Shown here: piece after piece, positions 1-7,346 of the stretch
Layout: every line of letters begins with the position of its first letter
How positions within the stretch are numbered: the first letter of the stretch is position 1
Assembly: GCF_007970465.1 (NCBI RefSeq)
Contig: NZ_CP042429.1
Location: 1,116,001-1,180,000 of the forward strand
Source: Corynebacterium nuruki S6-4
Lineage (GTDB): Bacteria; Actinomycetota; Actinomycetes; Mycobacteriales; Mycobacteriaceae
Direction: 5' to 3'
Length of the DNA stretch: 64,000 bases
Program-made: the position numbers and the translations under genes
The notes under the pieces: generated by a model
Database searches by the model: none
What the model saw: the letters and a program-made list of their open reading frames with translations, nothing else
Told to the model about the DNA's origin: nothing

Positions 1-114
1 GTCGCATCCTACGGTCTCATCGCTGCCGCGCTGGCCACGGTCGCACTGGGTGACGGGCGGGCGCTGCATGACCGGGTCGCCGGCACGGTCGTGGTGGAGG
101 CAGCGTCGTCCTAG
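1..114 (+). CDS. RDD family membrane protein, C-terminal fragment
   Basis: Only the last 37 residues lie in the window; the gene begins upstream. The segment has a short hydrophobic stretch followed by GDGRALHDRVAGTVVV, the characteristic C-terminal signature of RDD-family multi-pass membrane proteins (Arg, then an LHDR.AGT.VV motif). The family's role is poorly defined, with transport or ion homeostasis proposed. The stop at 112-114 overlaps the stop of the convergent antitoxin-like gene at 111-113, so the two transcripts meet tail to tail with no space for a separate terminator. Confidence 0.8.
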   Translation, partial: VASYGLIAAALATVALGDGRALHDRVAGTVVVEAASS

Positions 115-599
115 GACGGCCGCTCAACCGCGGACGGAGAATGCAGCCACTCCAGGTCCCCGTCAGGTACGGCCCCGCCGGCGATCGCCGCCGCGGTGGC
201 TTCCCACCCGTCGACAGCCTCCTGGAAAATCCCGTAACTGGACATGGATGCCGCCGCCAGGAGTTTTCTCTCCAGTTCGGCGACACACTGTCCACGGTCT
301 GTGTCACTCAGGAACTCCAGCCAGGGAAAGACCCGCTGAACCGCCGCTGCCACATCTTTCAGCTCAGCGATCGCCGCGACCAGCTGCGCCGCTGCAGACA
401 TCCCGAGATCCGGGACGCCGTACTTCTGCGCCGAGACCAGAACCAGGTCCTTGTTGCTGCGTCTGGTGACGGTCACCGGCCCGTCCTCGGCCAGCCGGGC
501 AGCGTGGTTCGGATCCCGCTGGAGGCTCGTGAAAGTGATGGTCCGGGAGCTCAGGTGACGGGCGTCCGCATAGTCGACGGAGTTGTGTGATGCGGTCAT
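111..599 (-). CDS. Phd/YefM-like antitoxin-domain protein (solitary)
   Basis: 162 residues. The N-terminal part (about residues 18-62) has the pattern of Phd/YefM antitoxins: SSRTITFTSLQRDPNHAARLAEDGPVTVT followed by a strand ending LVLVSAQKY, as in proteins that fold as dimers and bind their own promoter. The C-terminal 100 residues are helical and would be the toxin-binding or another partner-binding region. No RelE/Doc-like toxin lies next to it: the 5' neighbour is divergent and the 3' neighbour is an RDD gene. A purine-rich AGGGGGG lies just before the ATG at 599. It may be an orphan antitoxin or a plain regulator. Three TCAGAT repeats sit directly upstream. Fold moderately sure, function unsure. 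Confidence 0.6.
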   Translation of the reverse strand: MTASHNSVDYADARHLSSRTITFTSLQRDPNHAARLAEDGPVTVTRRSNKDLVLVSAQKYGVPDLGMSAAAQLVAAIAELKDVAAAVQRVFPWLEFLSDTDRGQCVAELERKLLAAASMSSYGIFQEAVDGWEATAAAIAGGAVPDGDLEWLHSPSAVERPS

Positions 600-617
600 G
601 CCGCCCCCCTACCGGAA

Positions 618-644
618 ATCAGATGTCAGGTCAGATATCAGATG
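618..644. promoter_or_regulatory. Candidate operator: repeated TCAGAT upstream of the Phd-like gene
   Basis: ATCAGATG occurs at 618-625 and 637-644, with a further TCAGAT at 631-636, giving three copies within 27 bp directly upstream of the antitoxin-like start at 599. Phd-type proteins commonly repress their own promoters through short repeats, so autoregulation is a reasonable inference. The spacing between copies (12 and 7 bp) is irregular. Confidence 0.35.
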
Positions 645-697
645 ATGGCGTGTGGCCCGGCGAATGGCTCACGAGGACCACCGACCCACCTCCCCGG

Positions 698-703
698 TAG
701 ATT
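698..703 (+). promoter_or_regulatory. -10 box TAGATT, apparent leaderless start at 711
   Basis: TAGATT ends 7 nt before the ATG at 711 and there is no Shine-Dalgarno sequence. This fits transcription starting at or next to the start codon, as in many actinobacterial leaderless genes. Confidence 0.4.
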
Positions 704-710
704 CGTCGGC

Positions 711-1238
711 ATGGCCACGATCAGCAGCGTCACCCTGTCCACCGGCACCTGCCCCGACCCGCTCCGCGCATTCACCGCCCCGGTGTCCTGGTCGCAGCGG
801 AACAGGAAGACCGGGGTCGGGACCCTGACCGGCTGGACTGCACTGCGCACCGCCGACTACGACGTGCGCCCGGCGACCGCGGACGAGGAGACGACCGCCG
901 GATTCCTCGCCGCGGTGGCCGCCGAGGTCCTGCTGGCCGTCGACGGCGATCTCGGCGACATCGAGGACGCCCTGCTCCTCGACCCGGTGAGCCTCGCCGC
1001 CCTGCAGGAGGGAGATCCCGGACATGACCTGCGTGACCTGCTCGACCAGCTGGTCGCCCTGCTGCAGTTGGACGCCTACGGCTGCCTCATCGTCACCGAC
1101 CTCGACCCGCTGCGTGACGGGGACGGGGACGGAGACACCTCCGCCCTCGAAGCCGCCCTCGAGGACGCCGGCTTCACCACCGAGAGTGAGGACCGCGACG
1201 TGTGGTGGCTCATCACCACCGCCGCGCGGCCGGAGTAG
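711..1238 (+). CDS. Hypothetical acidic protein
   Basis: 175 residues from the ATG at 711. An in-frame upstream ATG at 642 exists but overlaps the TCAGAT repeats and would add a low-complexity extension, so 711 is preferred; a TAGATT -10-like box 7 nt before it supports a leaderless start. The protein is acidic, has no membrane segment or signal peptide, and ends in an alpha/beta-like stretch with a Gly-Asp run (DGDGDGDTSALEAALEDAGF). I recognise no family. It stands alone between the divergent Phd-like gene and the convergent nuclease-like gene. Confidence 0.5.
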   Translation: MATISSVTLSTGTCPDPLRAFTAPVSWSQRNRKTGVGTLTGWTALRTADYDVRPATADEETTAGFLAAVAAEVLLAVDGDLGDIEDALLLDPVSLAALQEGDPGHDLRDLLDQLVALLQLDAYGCLIVTDLDPLRDGDGDGDTSALEAALEDAGFTTESEDRDVWWLITTAARPE

Positions 1239-1242
1239 TACC

Positions 1243-1899
1243 TCACGCCGTGTCGCGGGGCTCCCGGTTATCCCGGGTATCACCGGCCGTGGCCCGGCGC
1301 ACGGCGTCCGCAAGCCCGGAGAAGGTCGTCCGTTCCGGACCGACCCGCTGCAGCAGTGATCCGAGCGTGACCGTCTTCTGCGTCCCGAGAACCCGGTCGA
1401 TCACGGCCGTCGGGGCGACGTAGAAGTCCCACTGCCGGGTGTCCAACGGATCTGCCGTCTCCGGATCAGTGGCGGTGAACACACAGAACACGTACACCTG
1501 CGCCTGGCGTCGGACCGCCGGCGCCCAGCCACCGGTGGCCGGGTCCCAGCCCGAAGTCTCCGGAATGTTGAAGGTGAGGACACTCGGTGACTTCTGCGCC
1601 CAGGACTGCAGATATGCGGTGGACTTCACCTCCACCGTGTGTCCGTCGGGAGTATCCAGATCGTAGGCGTCCCATTCCACCCGCGCGCTGCGGGTCAGAC
1701 CGTCGACCGCAAGGCCGACAAGATATTCGGCGAGCACACCGCGCAACGCATTGTCGAGGGTCTGTGCGTAGGCCCACCGCCAGAATCCGAGCAGGTTGCC
1801 GCACGGCCGGCCGTCGTCGTCGAGTACCGGCTCCGCCCCCGTCTTCGGATCCGGGACGAGCGCGCCGTGGTAGCCGGCACCGGGTCGCGGATCACTCAT
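1243..1899 (-). CDS. PD-(D/E)XK nuclease-like protein
   Basis: 218 residues. The centre carries WDAYDLDTPDGHTVEVKST, which fits the PD-(D/E)XK core: an Asp before a beta hairpin, then E-V-K on the next strand, followed by AYLQSWAQKSPS. The region before it (EYLVGLAVD..TRSARVEWDAYDL) fits the alpha helix and first strand of that fold. No recognition domain or methyltransferase partner is seen. The ATG at 1899 overlaps the end of the GNAT gene by 8 nt, so it is probably translationally coupled and the last gene of the operon running down from 7039. Its presence in a metabolic operon is odd. The fold is inferred from the motif, and the substrate is unknown. Confidence 0.55.
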   Translation of the reverse strand: MSDPRPGAGYHGALVPDPKTGAEPVLDDDGRPCGNLLGFWRWAYAQTLDNALRGVLAEYLVGLAVDGLTRSARVEWDAYDLDTPDGHTVEVKSTAYLQSWAQKSPSVLTFNIPETSGWDPATGGWAPAVRRQAQVYVFCVFTATDPETADPLDTRQWDFYVAPTAVIDRVLGTQKTVTLGSLLQRVGPERTTFSGLADAVRRATAGDTRDNREPRDTA

Positions 1900-2500
1900 C
1901 GGAGTCCCGGAGCCCCCACCCCAGCCGGAACCGCAGCGACGCCCGCACCTGCGGCCATTCCGCGGCGACCACCGAGTACACGCAGGTGTCCCGCAGTGAC
2001 CCGTCGGCGGTACGGCTGTGCTGGCGCAGCACCCCGTCGAGTTTCGCCCCCAGCCGTTCGATCGCCGCCCGGGACTGCCGGTTGTGCCAGGAGGTCCGGA
2101 ACTCCACCGCCGGGCAGCCCCACCGGTCGAAGGCGTGACTGAGCAGCAGCAGTTTGGATTCGGCGTTGGTCCCCGAACCCTGGGCGCTCTTCGCGTTCCA
2201 GGTGGAGCCGATCTCCACCCGGGGGATGTCCGCGTCGATGTTCATGTAGGTGGTCATCCCGATGATCCGGCCGGTACGCAGGTCGCGGGTGGCGAAGGGG
2301 ATCATCGACCCAGCGTCCTGCAGGGCGAGGCGGCGGTCGATCTCCGCCGCCATCCCGTCCGGGGTGGGGACGGGGGTGTACCAGAGTGTCCAGAGCTCAC
2401 CGTCGCGCACCGCCGCCACGAGTCCGGCCTCGTGGTCGTGGGACAACGGTTCCAGGCGGACGATCTCACCGGACAGTTCGACGGGTTCCAGGGTGGTCAT
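1892..2500 (-). CDS. GNAT family N-acetyltransferase (RimJ/RimL type)
   Basis: 202 residues from the ATG at 2500, chosen because it overlaps the amidase stop as ATGA; an ATG at 2518 lies inside the amidase gene. The sequence follows the RimJ/RimL-like GNAT pattern: LEPLSHDHEAGL near the N-terminus, a central beta strand RIIGMTTYMNID, then EIGSTWNAKSAQGSGTNAESKLLLLSHAF, where the acetyl-CoA pyrophosphate loop normally lies, and VEFRTSWHNRQSRAAIERLGAKLDGVLR typical of the C-terminal half. Such enzymes acetylate amines or protein N-termini. In this operon it could modify an amine or amino acid released by the amidase or carbamoylase, but that is inference from context. Confidence 0.8.
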   Translation of the reverse strand: MTTLEPVELSGEIVRLEPLSHDHEAGLVAAVRDGELWTLWYTPVPTPDGMAAEIDRRLALQDAGSMIPFATRDLRTGRIIGMTTYMNIDADIPRVEIGSTWNAKSAQGSGTNAESKLLLLSHAFDRWGCPAVEFRTSWHNRQSRAAIERLGAKLDGVLRQHSRTADGSLRDTCVYSVVAAEWPQVRASLRFRLGWGLRDSDE

Positions 2501-3900
2501 GGCCGGATAGTCTGCCACGGCCGGCCCTGTTCCAGGGCGAAGCCGGCGCGGAAGACCGCCTGCTGGTCATAGGCGTTGCCGACGATCTGCAGCCCGGTGG
2601 GCACACCCGTGGGCCCGAAGCCGGTGGGCACCGCCAGTGACGGGTGCCGGTTGCAGATGTTGAAGGGGACGGCCAGGTAGTCGGCCCAGTAGTGCATGCC
2701 GTGACTGTCGACGGAGACCGCCGGCGCTTCGGCGGCGACGGCGGCCTTCGTGGTCACCGGGGTGAGCAGTGCGGTGGCACCGTCGAGCAGTCGGCCGAGC
2801 TCCGCACGGATCCGCGCCTCGCGTTCGAAGGTGCGGTGCAGGGGCATGCGTGCGGCGGCGGCGATGGTGTGGTCGATGAACTGGGTGATGTACGGCGAGA
2901 CCTCGGCGCCGGTGCGTTCGATGACGTCCGCCATCGTCGGTGCGAGGGTGTGCCCGTAGTGCGCCGTCGCCACCGCCATGAGTTCCTCGACGGTCCATGC
3001 CGGGTTCACCTCCTCGATCTCGGCGCCCTGTGCGGCGAGGGCGTCGGACGCCGCCGCGAGGTTGTCGAGGATCGCGGTATCGGCGCGGTAGTCGCCGAGG
3101 GACGGGGAGACGAGGATGCGCCGACCCGCCACGCTCCACCCGTCGTCGGGTTCGGTGACCGGGCCGAACGGCAGGCTGTGCGGGTCGGCGGGGTGCTGGC
3201 CGGCGATGACGTTGTGCATGAGGAGGGTGTCCCCCACGGTCCGTGCCATCGCCGAATCGCTGCGGTACCAGTCCATCGTCGACGGGTGCAGGCCGGGGAC
3301 CACCCCGTAGGGCGCCTTGTAGCCGACGACGCCGCAGAAGGTCGCGGGGATGCGGGTCGATCCGCCGATGTCCGAGCCGGTGGCCAGCGGGGCGTAGCCG
3401 GCGGCGAGGGCCGCCCCGGATCCGCCGGAGGATCCGCCGGGGGTGAACTCCGGGTTCCACGGGTTGCGGGTCACCCCGTGCGCCAGGGAGTCGGTGGTGG
3501 TGGCGGCGCAGAACTCGGGGCTCGTCGTCCGGGCGACGGGGACCGCCCCGGCGGCCCGGAGCCGGGCGACAATCGGGTGGTCGGCGGTGGCAACCTCGGC
3601 GGTGGCGGGGACCGCCTGGTCGACGGGGCGTCCGGCGATCCCGTGCTTCTCCTTGACGACGACCGGCACACCGGTCAGCGGGCGGGACGCCGGGACGGTT
3701 CCGGACGCCCACAGGTCGTCGGCTTCGCGGGCTGCGGCCAGGGCGTCATCGAGGACCTCGGTCACGGCGTTGACCGTCGGTTCGGTCTCGGCGATCCGGG
3801 CGACCGACTCGGTGATGACGTCACTGGGACGGCGGCGTCCGGCGGCGTAGTCGGCGAGCAGTTCGGCCGCGGAGAGTTGTGTGGATGGTGCTGTGGTCAT
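2497..3900 (-). CDS. Amidase (amidase-signature family)
   Basis: 467 residues, a usual length for the family. The catalytic Ser-cisSer-Lys triad is visible: Lys83 in PVVVKEKHG, cis-Ser158 in the Gly/Ser-rich GGSSGGSGAA segment, and nucleophile Ser181 in SDIGGSTRIP. The enzyme hydrolyses a carboxamide (or carbamoyl) bond in the cytoplasm; the sequence does not identify the substrate. The start is the ATG at 3900, with an AAGGAGGG ribosome site upstream. It lies 32 nt after the sodium:solute symporter and overlaps the GNAT start by 4 nt. With the ureidohydrolase at the head of the operon it suggests stepwise breakdown of an imported amide or ureido compound. The reading frame stays open far upstream through the symporter gene, but that part is not coding. 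Confidence 0.9.
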   Translation of the reverse strand: MTTAPSTQLSAAELLADYAAGRRRPSDVITESVARIAETEPTVNAVTEVLDDALAAAREADDLWASGTVPASRPLTGVPVVVKEKHGIAGRPVDQAVPATAEVATADHPIVARLRAAGAVPVARTTSPEFCAATTTDSLAHGVTRNPWNPEFTPGGSSGGSGAALAAGYAPLATGSDIGGSTRIPATFCGVVGYKAPYGVVPGLHPSTMDWYRSDSAMARTVGDTLLMHNVIAGQHPADPHSLPFGPVTEPDDGWSVAGRRILVSPSLGDYRADTAILDNLAAASDALAAQGAEIEEVNPAWTVEELMAVATAHYGHTLAPTMADVIERTGAEVSPYITQFIDHTIAAAARMPLHRTFEREARIRAELGRLLDGATALLTPVTTKAAVAAEAPAVSVDSHGMHYWADYLAVPFNICNRHPSLAVPTGFGPTGVPTGLQIVGNAYDQQAVFRAGFALEQGRPWQTIRP

Positions 3901-3932
3901 GGGGTGATGTCCCTCCTTGCAGGTGGTGGGGT

Positions 3933-5420
3933 CTAGTGCGGCAGGCGGCCGGCGGTCCCGGGCGAGACGGGGGCGACGGTGCGGACCGGCGTGCGCTGGG
4001 TCGGCATGGTCGGGAACTCGGGGCGGTCGGCGCGGCCGGTCACCGCGGAGACGATGACCATCACGACGATATTCGCGACGAGGCCGGGGACGCCGTTGTT
4101 CAGGCCCCACAGGGTGGTGCCCGCGGCGGTGTAGGCGATGACGACGATCTCGCCGACCACGAGCCCGGCGATGATGCCCTTCCCGTTGATGAAGGTGGAC
4201 TTCGTGCAGGCCAGGATGTTCGCCGGGGCCAGCTGTGCCAGGCCGGAGTAGGTCAGCAGGTAGAGGTTCGCCATGAGGTCGGGGCGGGCCAGCGACAGGC
4301 CCAGGGTGAGCAGCAGGATGACGCCCGCGGCGATCTTGCCGGTGAGCAGCCGCCGGTCGCCGGTGGTGCCGGCGGGCACGAGGTTCGTGGAGACCAGGGT
4401 GGCGATGGACAGGACGCAGTGGGCGGCGGGCACGATCGCGCACGAGATGCCGGCGATGAGGACGAGTCCCATGAGCCAGCCGGGCAGGGAGTTCTGTGCG
4501 AGGTTGAGGATCGCCGAGTTCTCCTCGCCTTTGCCGATGTCCAGGTGGGTGGCGGCGTAGAAGCCGATGATGATCGGGACGAAGGTGACCAGGGTGTACA
4601 GCGGGAGCATGACGTGGTTCTTCGAGACGGCCCGGGAGTTCTTCGCCGACAGCACCGCCGGCCAGCTCTCCGGCAGCGTCATGGCGCCGAGGCTGACACC
4701 GCTGACGATGACGCTGGTGATGAACCAGATGATCCCGTAGGTCTGCGATCCGCCCTGCACGGTGAGCAGGTCGTGGGCGGCGGTCATCACACCGCCGAGT
4801 CCCCAGTCCCCGGAGAACTTGTACAGGACGCCGAACAGGATGATGAGCAGGGCGACGACCATGGCGACGTCCTTGAAGTAGGCGGCGGTGGCCACGCCCC
4901 GCAGGCCGGCGTAGCCGACGAACAGCAGGATGAGGATGGTGGCGATGACCATGCTGGCGTTGCCGGCCGACTTCTCGCCGGTGGCGAAGGAGACCATGGT
5001 GCCCAGGCCGATGATCTGCACCTGGACGATCGGCATGAAGAAGACGACGGAGACCACGGCGACGAGTTTGCCGAGCAGCGGGCTGCGGTACTGGTGGCCG
5101 ATCATGTCGGCGTTGGTGTGGTAGTTGAAGACCTTGCCGAGTTTCCAGACGACCGGTCCGATGAGGAACATGCCGATGTACCCGAGGATCAGGTAGGCGG
5201 GCAGGTAGGTCGCCGCGACCCCGCCGAGGACGGTGAGGCCGGACATGCCGAGGAAGGTGAAGCTGGTGAAGATCGCCCCGGCCTGGAGGAAGAAGGTGGT
5301 CAGGCTGCTCATGCCGCGGTTGCCGATGGACCAGCCGGTGTGGGTGTCCATCGAGCGGCGGCGTCCGAGTGTGGCGAGGACGGTGACGAGGAGGATTCCG
5401 AGGACGGCTGCGACGATCAT
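3933..5420 (-). CDS. Sodium:solute symporter family permease
   Basis: 495 residues with about 12-13 hydrophobic segments. The N-terminus shows the sodium:solute symporter pattern: a first membrane helix, then DTHTGWSIGNRGMSSLTTFFLQAGAIFTSFTFLG and PAYLILGYIGMFLIGPVVWKLGK. Members take up organic substrates by sodium symport. The ATG at 5420 overlaps the stop of the small DUF3311 gene by 4 nt (ATGA), a pairing known for this symporter subgroup. From the neighbouring hydrolases the substrate is probably an N-carbamoyl amino acid, hydantoin-related compound or amide. No regulator is encoded next to it. Confidence 0.88.
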   Translation of the reverse strand: MIVAAVLGILLVTVLATLGRRRSMDTHTGWSIGNRGMSSLTTFFLQAGAIFTSFTFLGMSGLTVLGGVAATYLPAYLILGYIGMFLIGPVVWKLGKVFNYHTNADMIGHQYRSPLLGKLVAVVSVVFFMPIVQVQIIGLGTMVSFATGEKSAGNASMVIATILILLFVGYAGLRGVATAAYFKDVAMVVALLIILFGVLYKFSGDWGLGGVMTAAHDLLTVQGGSQTYGIIWFITSVIVSGVSLGAMTLPESWPAVLSAKNSRAVSKNHVMLPLYTLVTFVPIIIGFYAATHLDIGKGEENSAILNLAQNSLPGWLMGLVLIAGISCAIVPAAHCVLSIATLVSTNLVPAGTTGDRRLLTGKIAAGVILLLTLGLSLARPDLMANLYLLTYSGLAQLAPANILACTKSTFINGKGIIAGLVVGEIVVIAYTAAGTTLWGLNNGVPGLVANIVVMVIVSAVTGRADRPEFPTMPTQRTPVRTVAPVSPGTAGRLPH

Positions 5421-5686
5421 GCGGACGCCTCCCCGAGGTCGGTGACACCGGAGGGACCGGTCGCGTCGGACGCGTCGGACGGGTCAGAGGGATCAGAGAG
5501 TTCCGGCTCGGTGCGGTAGAGCATGCCGAGGATCCCGGTGGTGATCACGCCCCAGGCGGCGATCCACACCGCCATGACGGGGAAGCCGAGGATGACCGTG
5601 TGGTTGTTCACGAAAGGGAACAGCGGGGTGCCGATCAGGGCGATGACCGGCAGCAGCACGAGTGCGTGCGCGGGTGTGAGGTGCAT
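5417..5686 (-). CDS. DUF3311-like small membrane protein
   Basis: 89 residues with two membrane helices (about residues 7-25 and 32-56) around a FPFVNNHTVILGFPVMAVWI stretch, the layout of the DUF3311 family. These proteins are usually encoded directly beside a sodium:solute symporter and are thought to be an accessory subunit; here the stop overlaps the symporter start. The cytoplasmic tail is a run of Ser-Asp-Pro repeats (ELSDPSDPSDASDATGPSG), probably disordered. It begins 6 nt after the ureidohydrolase stop, so the whole block is one transcript. Confidence 0.75.
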   Translation of the reverse strand: MHLTPAHALVLLPVIALIGTPLFPFVNNHTVILGFPVMAVWIAAWGVITTGILGMLYRTEPELSDPSDPSDASDATGPSGVTDLGEASA

Positions 5687-5692
5687 GGGATA

Positions 5693-7039
5693 TCAGATCC
5701 TCTCGGTGGTGGACGGGCCGGTGGTGGATGACCCGGTGGTGAGTGGTTCGCCGGGGGCGGTGGTGTCGAGGGCGCCGGTGACGAGTCGGCCGGCGATCTG
5801 CGTGAACGCGGCGACGCCGGCGACCATGTCCCCGTCGGTGGAGAATTCGCGTTCGCAGTGCGAGACGCCGTCGACGGACGGGATGAACACCATGACCGAG
5901 GGGGCGATGCGGTTGACGGCGACCGAGTCATGCCCGGCCATCGTCTCGAGCCGCATGCAGCTCACCCCGGCGTCGGCGGCGGCCTTCTCGGTGAGCTCCA
6001 CCCCGTCGAGCGGGTAGTGCTGGATGTCGCGGATGTCGAAGTCCTCGATGTCGATACGGATGTCCCGCTCGGCGGCGAGGTCGGCGATCTGCCGCGTCAG
6101 GGTGTCCCGGGCGGACAGGACGTCCGCAGCCGCCGAGGCCCGCAGGTCGATGACGAGGTCGACCTCGCGGGGCACGACGATCGGCGAATTCGGGTGGACG
6201 GTGAACTGGCCGACGGAGGTGACGATCTTCTCCGGTTCGTAGTCGGCGACGACATCCTCGGTGAACACGACGATCTTCGCGGCGGCGACGAGGGCGTCAT
6301 GCCGGTCTGCCATGACCGTCGCACCGGTGTGGGACTGCTCCCCTTTCACCGTGACGACGAGTTTCTGGGTGTACCAGCTCTGGGTGACCGCACCGATGGT
6401 GGTGTGGTTGCGTTCCAGCAGTCGACCCTGCTCGATGTGGATCTCGGCGTAGGCCGCGACGTCGGGGGCGGCGTCCGTCCCGAGGCAGCCGATGGATTCC
6501 AGTGCCTGCCGGACGGTCACCCCGTCGACGTCGGTGACGGCGAGCATCTCGTCACGGTCCTTGATCCCCACCATCGCGGAGCTGCCCATGATCGAGGGGG
6601 CGAACCGGGCGCCCTCCTCGTTGAACCAGTCGACGACGGTGAGGTTGTGGACCGGGTCGAGGCGTCCGGCGCGGACCTCGTCGTTGAGGCGGGCGGCGGC
6701 GTGCAGTGCGGTGATTACGCCGTAGGTGCCGTCGAACCGGCCGCCCAGCGGCTGACTGTCGAGGTGGGATCCGGTGAGGACCGTGGGCCCGTCCGGCAGC
6801 CACCGGTAGGTCGCGTACTGGTTGCCGATGCCGTCGACGGTGACGGTCATGCCGAGGGCTTCGGCGCGGGCGCGGAACCAGGCGCGGACCGCACCGTGTT
6901 CGGCGGTGCCGGCCTGGCGGTCGATACCGCCGGCGGCGGTGGCGCCGTAGACGGTGGTGTGGTGGAAGTCGGCGAGGAAGTCCTCGTCCGTGAGACCGGT
7001 GACGGCGGTGGCCGCCGGGAGATCCGGTTCCGTGGTCAT
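5693..7039 (-). CDS. M20-family N-carbamoyl-amino-acid hydrolase / allantoate amidohydrolase-like
   Basis: 448 residues, close to the usual 410-450. Metal-site motifs of the hydantoinase/carbamoylase group are present: His92 and Asp103 in GSHLDSQPLGGRFDGTYGV and Glu141-Glu142 in DWFNEEGARF. A dimerisation domain occupies roughly residues 220-340, and a conserved GHDSVAVNRIAPSVMVFIPS segment follows. The family hydrolyses ureido compounds (N-carbamoyl amino acids, beta-ureidopropionate, allantoate or ureidoglycolate) to the amine, CO2 and ammonia; the exact substrate cannot be read here. First gene of the operon, starting at the ATG at 7039 behind a GAGGAGAGGA ribosome site. The control region is shared with the divergent BCCT transporter. 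Confidence 0.85.
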   Translation of the reverse strand: MTTEPDLPAATAVTGLTDEDFLADFHHTTVYGATAAGGIDRQAGTAEHGAVRAWFRARAEALGMTVTVDGIGNQYATYRWLPDGPTVLTGSHLDSQPLGGRFDGTYGVITALHAAARLNDEVRAGRLDPVHNLTVVDWFNEEGARFAPSIMGSSAMVGIKDRDEMLAVTDVDGVTVRQALESIGCLGTDAAPDVAAYAEIHIEQGRLLERNHTTIGAVTQSWYTQKLVVTVKGEQSHTGATVMADRHDALVAAAKIVVFTEDVVADYEPEKIVTSVGQFTVHPNSPIVVPREVDLVIDLRASAAADVLSARDTLTRQIADLAAERDIRIDIEDFDIRDIQHYPLDGVELTEKAAADAGVSCMRLETMAGHDSVAVNRIAPSVMVFIPSVDGVSHCEREFSTDGDMVAGVAAFTQIAGRLVTGALDTTAPGEPLTTGSSTTGPSTTERI

Positions 7040-7156
7040 ATCGGTGTCCTCTCCTCGGTGCGGTGTGTCCTGTGCCTCAACATTCGCCGCCGGGGTGGGC
7101 CGTGTCAGGGACGGAATGCCCCGGAGGATCCCGAATGGTGGACAGAGTGTTTATTT

Positions 7157-7174
7157 GTGAAAACAGTGTTTCAC
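7157..7174. promoter_or_regulatory. Inverted repeat GTGAAA-N6-TTTCAC in a divergent promoter region
   Basis: Perfect 6-bp arms lie in the most AT-rich part of the 307-bp space between the divergent ureidohydrolase (start 7039) and BCCT transporter (start 7347). Two further short inverted repeats follow (CGGGTG/CACCCG near 7174-7197 and CCTGA/TCAGG near 7199-7215). The position suits a repressor or activator serving one or both genes; no regulator gene is adjacent. Confidence 0.4.
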
Positions 7175-7346
7175 GGGTGTACCGCGGGGGCACCCGCACC
7201 TGAAAACCATTCAGGGGTAATTACGGAGATATTTCAGATTTTCCGAGCCGCCGGCCCCACCGCCAGGTACCCTCCGCAGAGGTCACGGGCACCGCGTACG
7301 ATCCCCTGTCCCCGCCCCGTGCCGCCAACCTGAAACGGAGCCCCCT

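Noticed and set aside
3901..5448. Long minus-strand open frame continuous with the amidase, overlapping the symporter gene
   Set aside because: It is Arg/His/Pro-rich shadow sequence; the symporter frame has clear membrane helices and the amidase starts at 3900.
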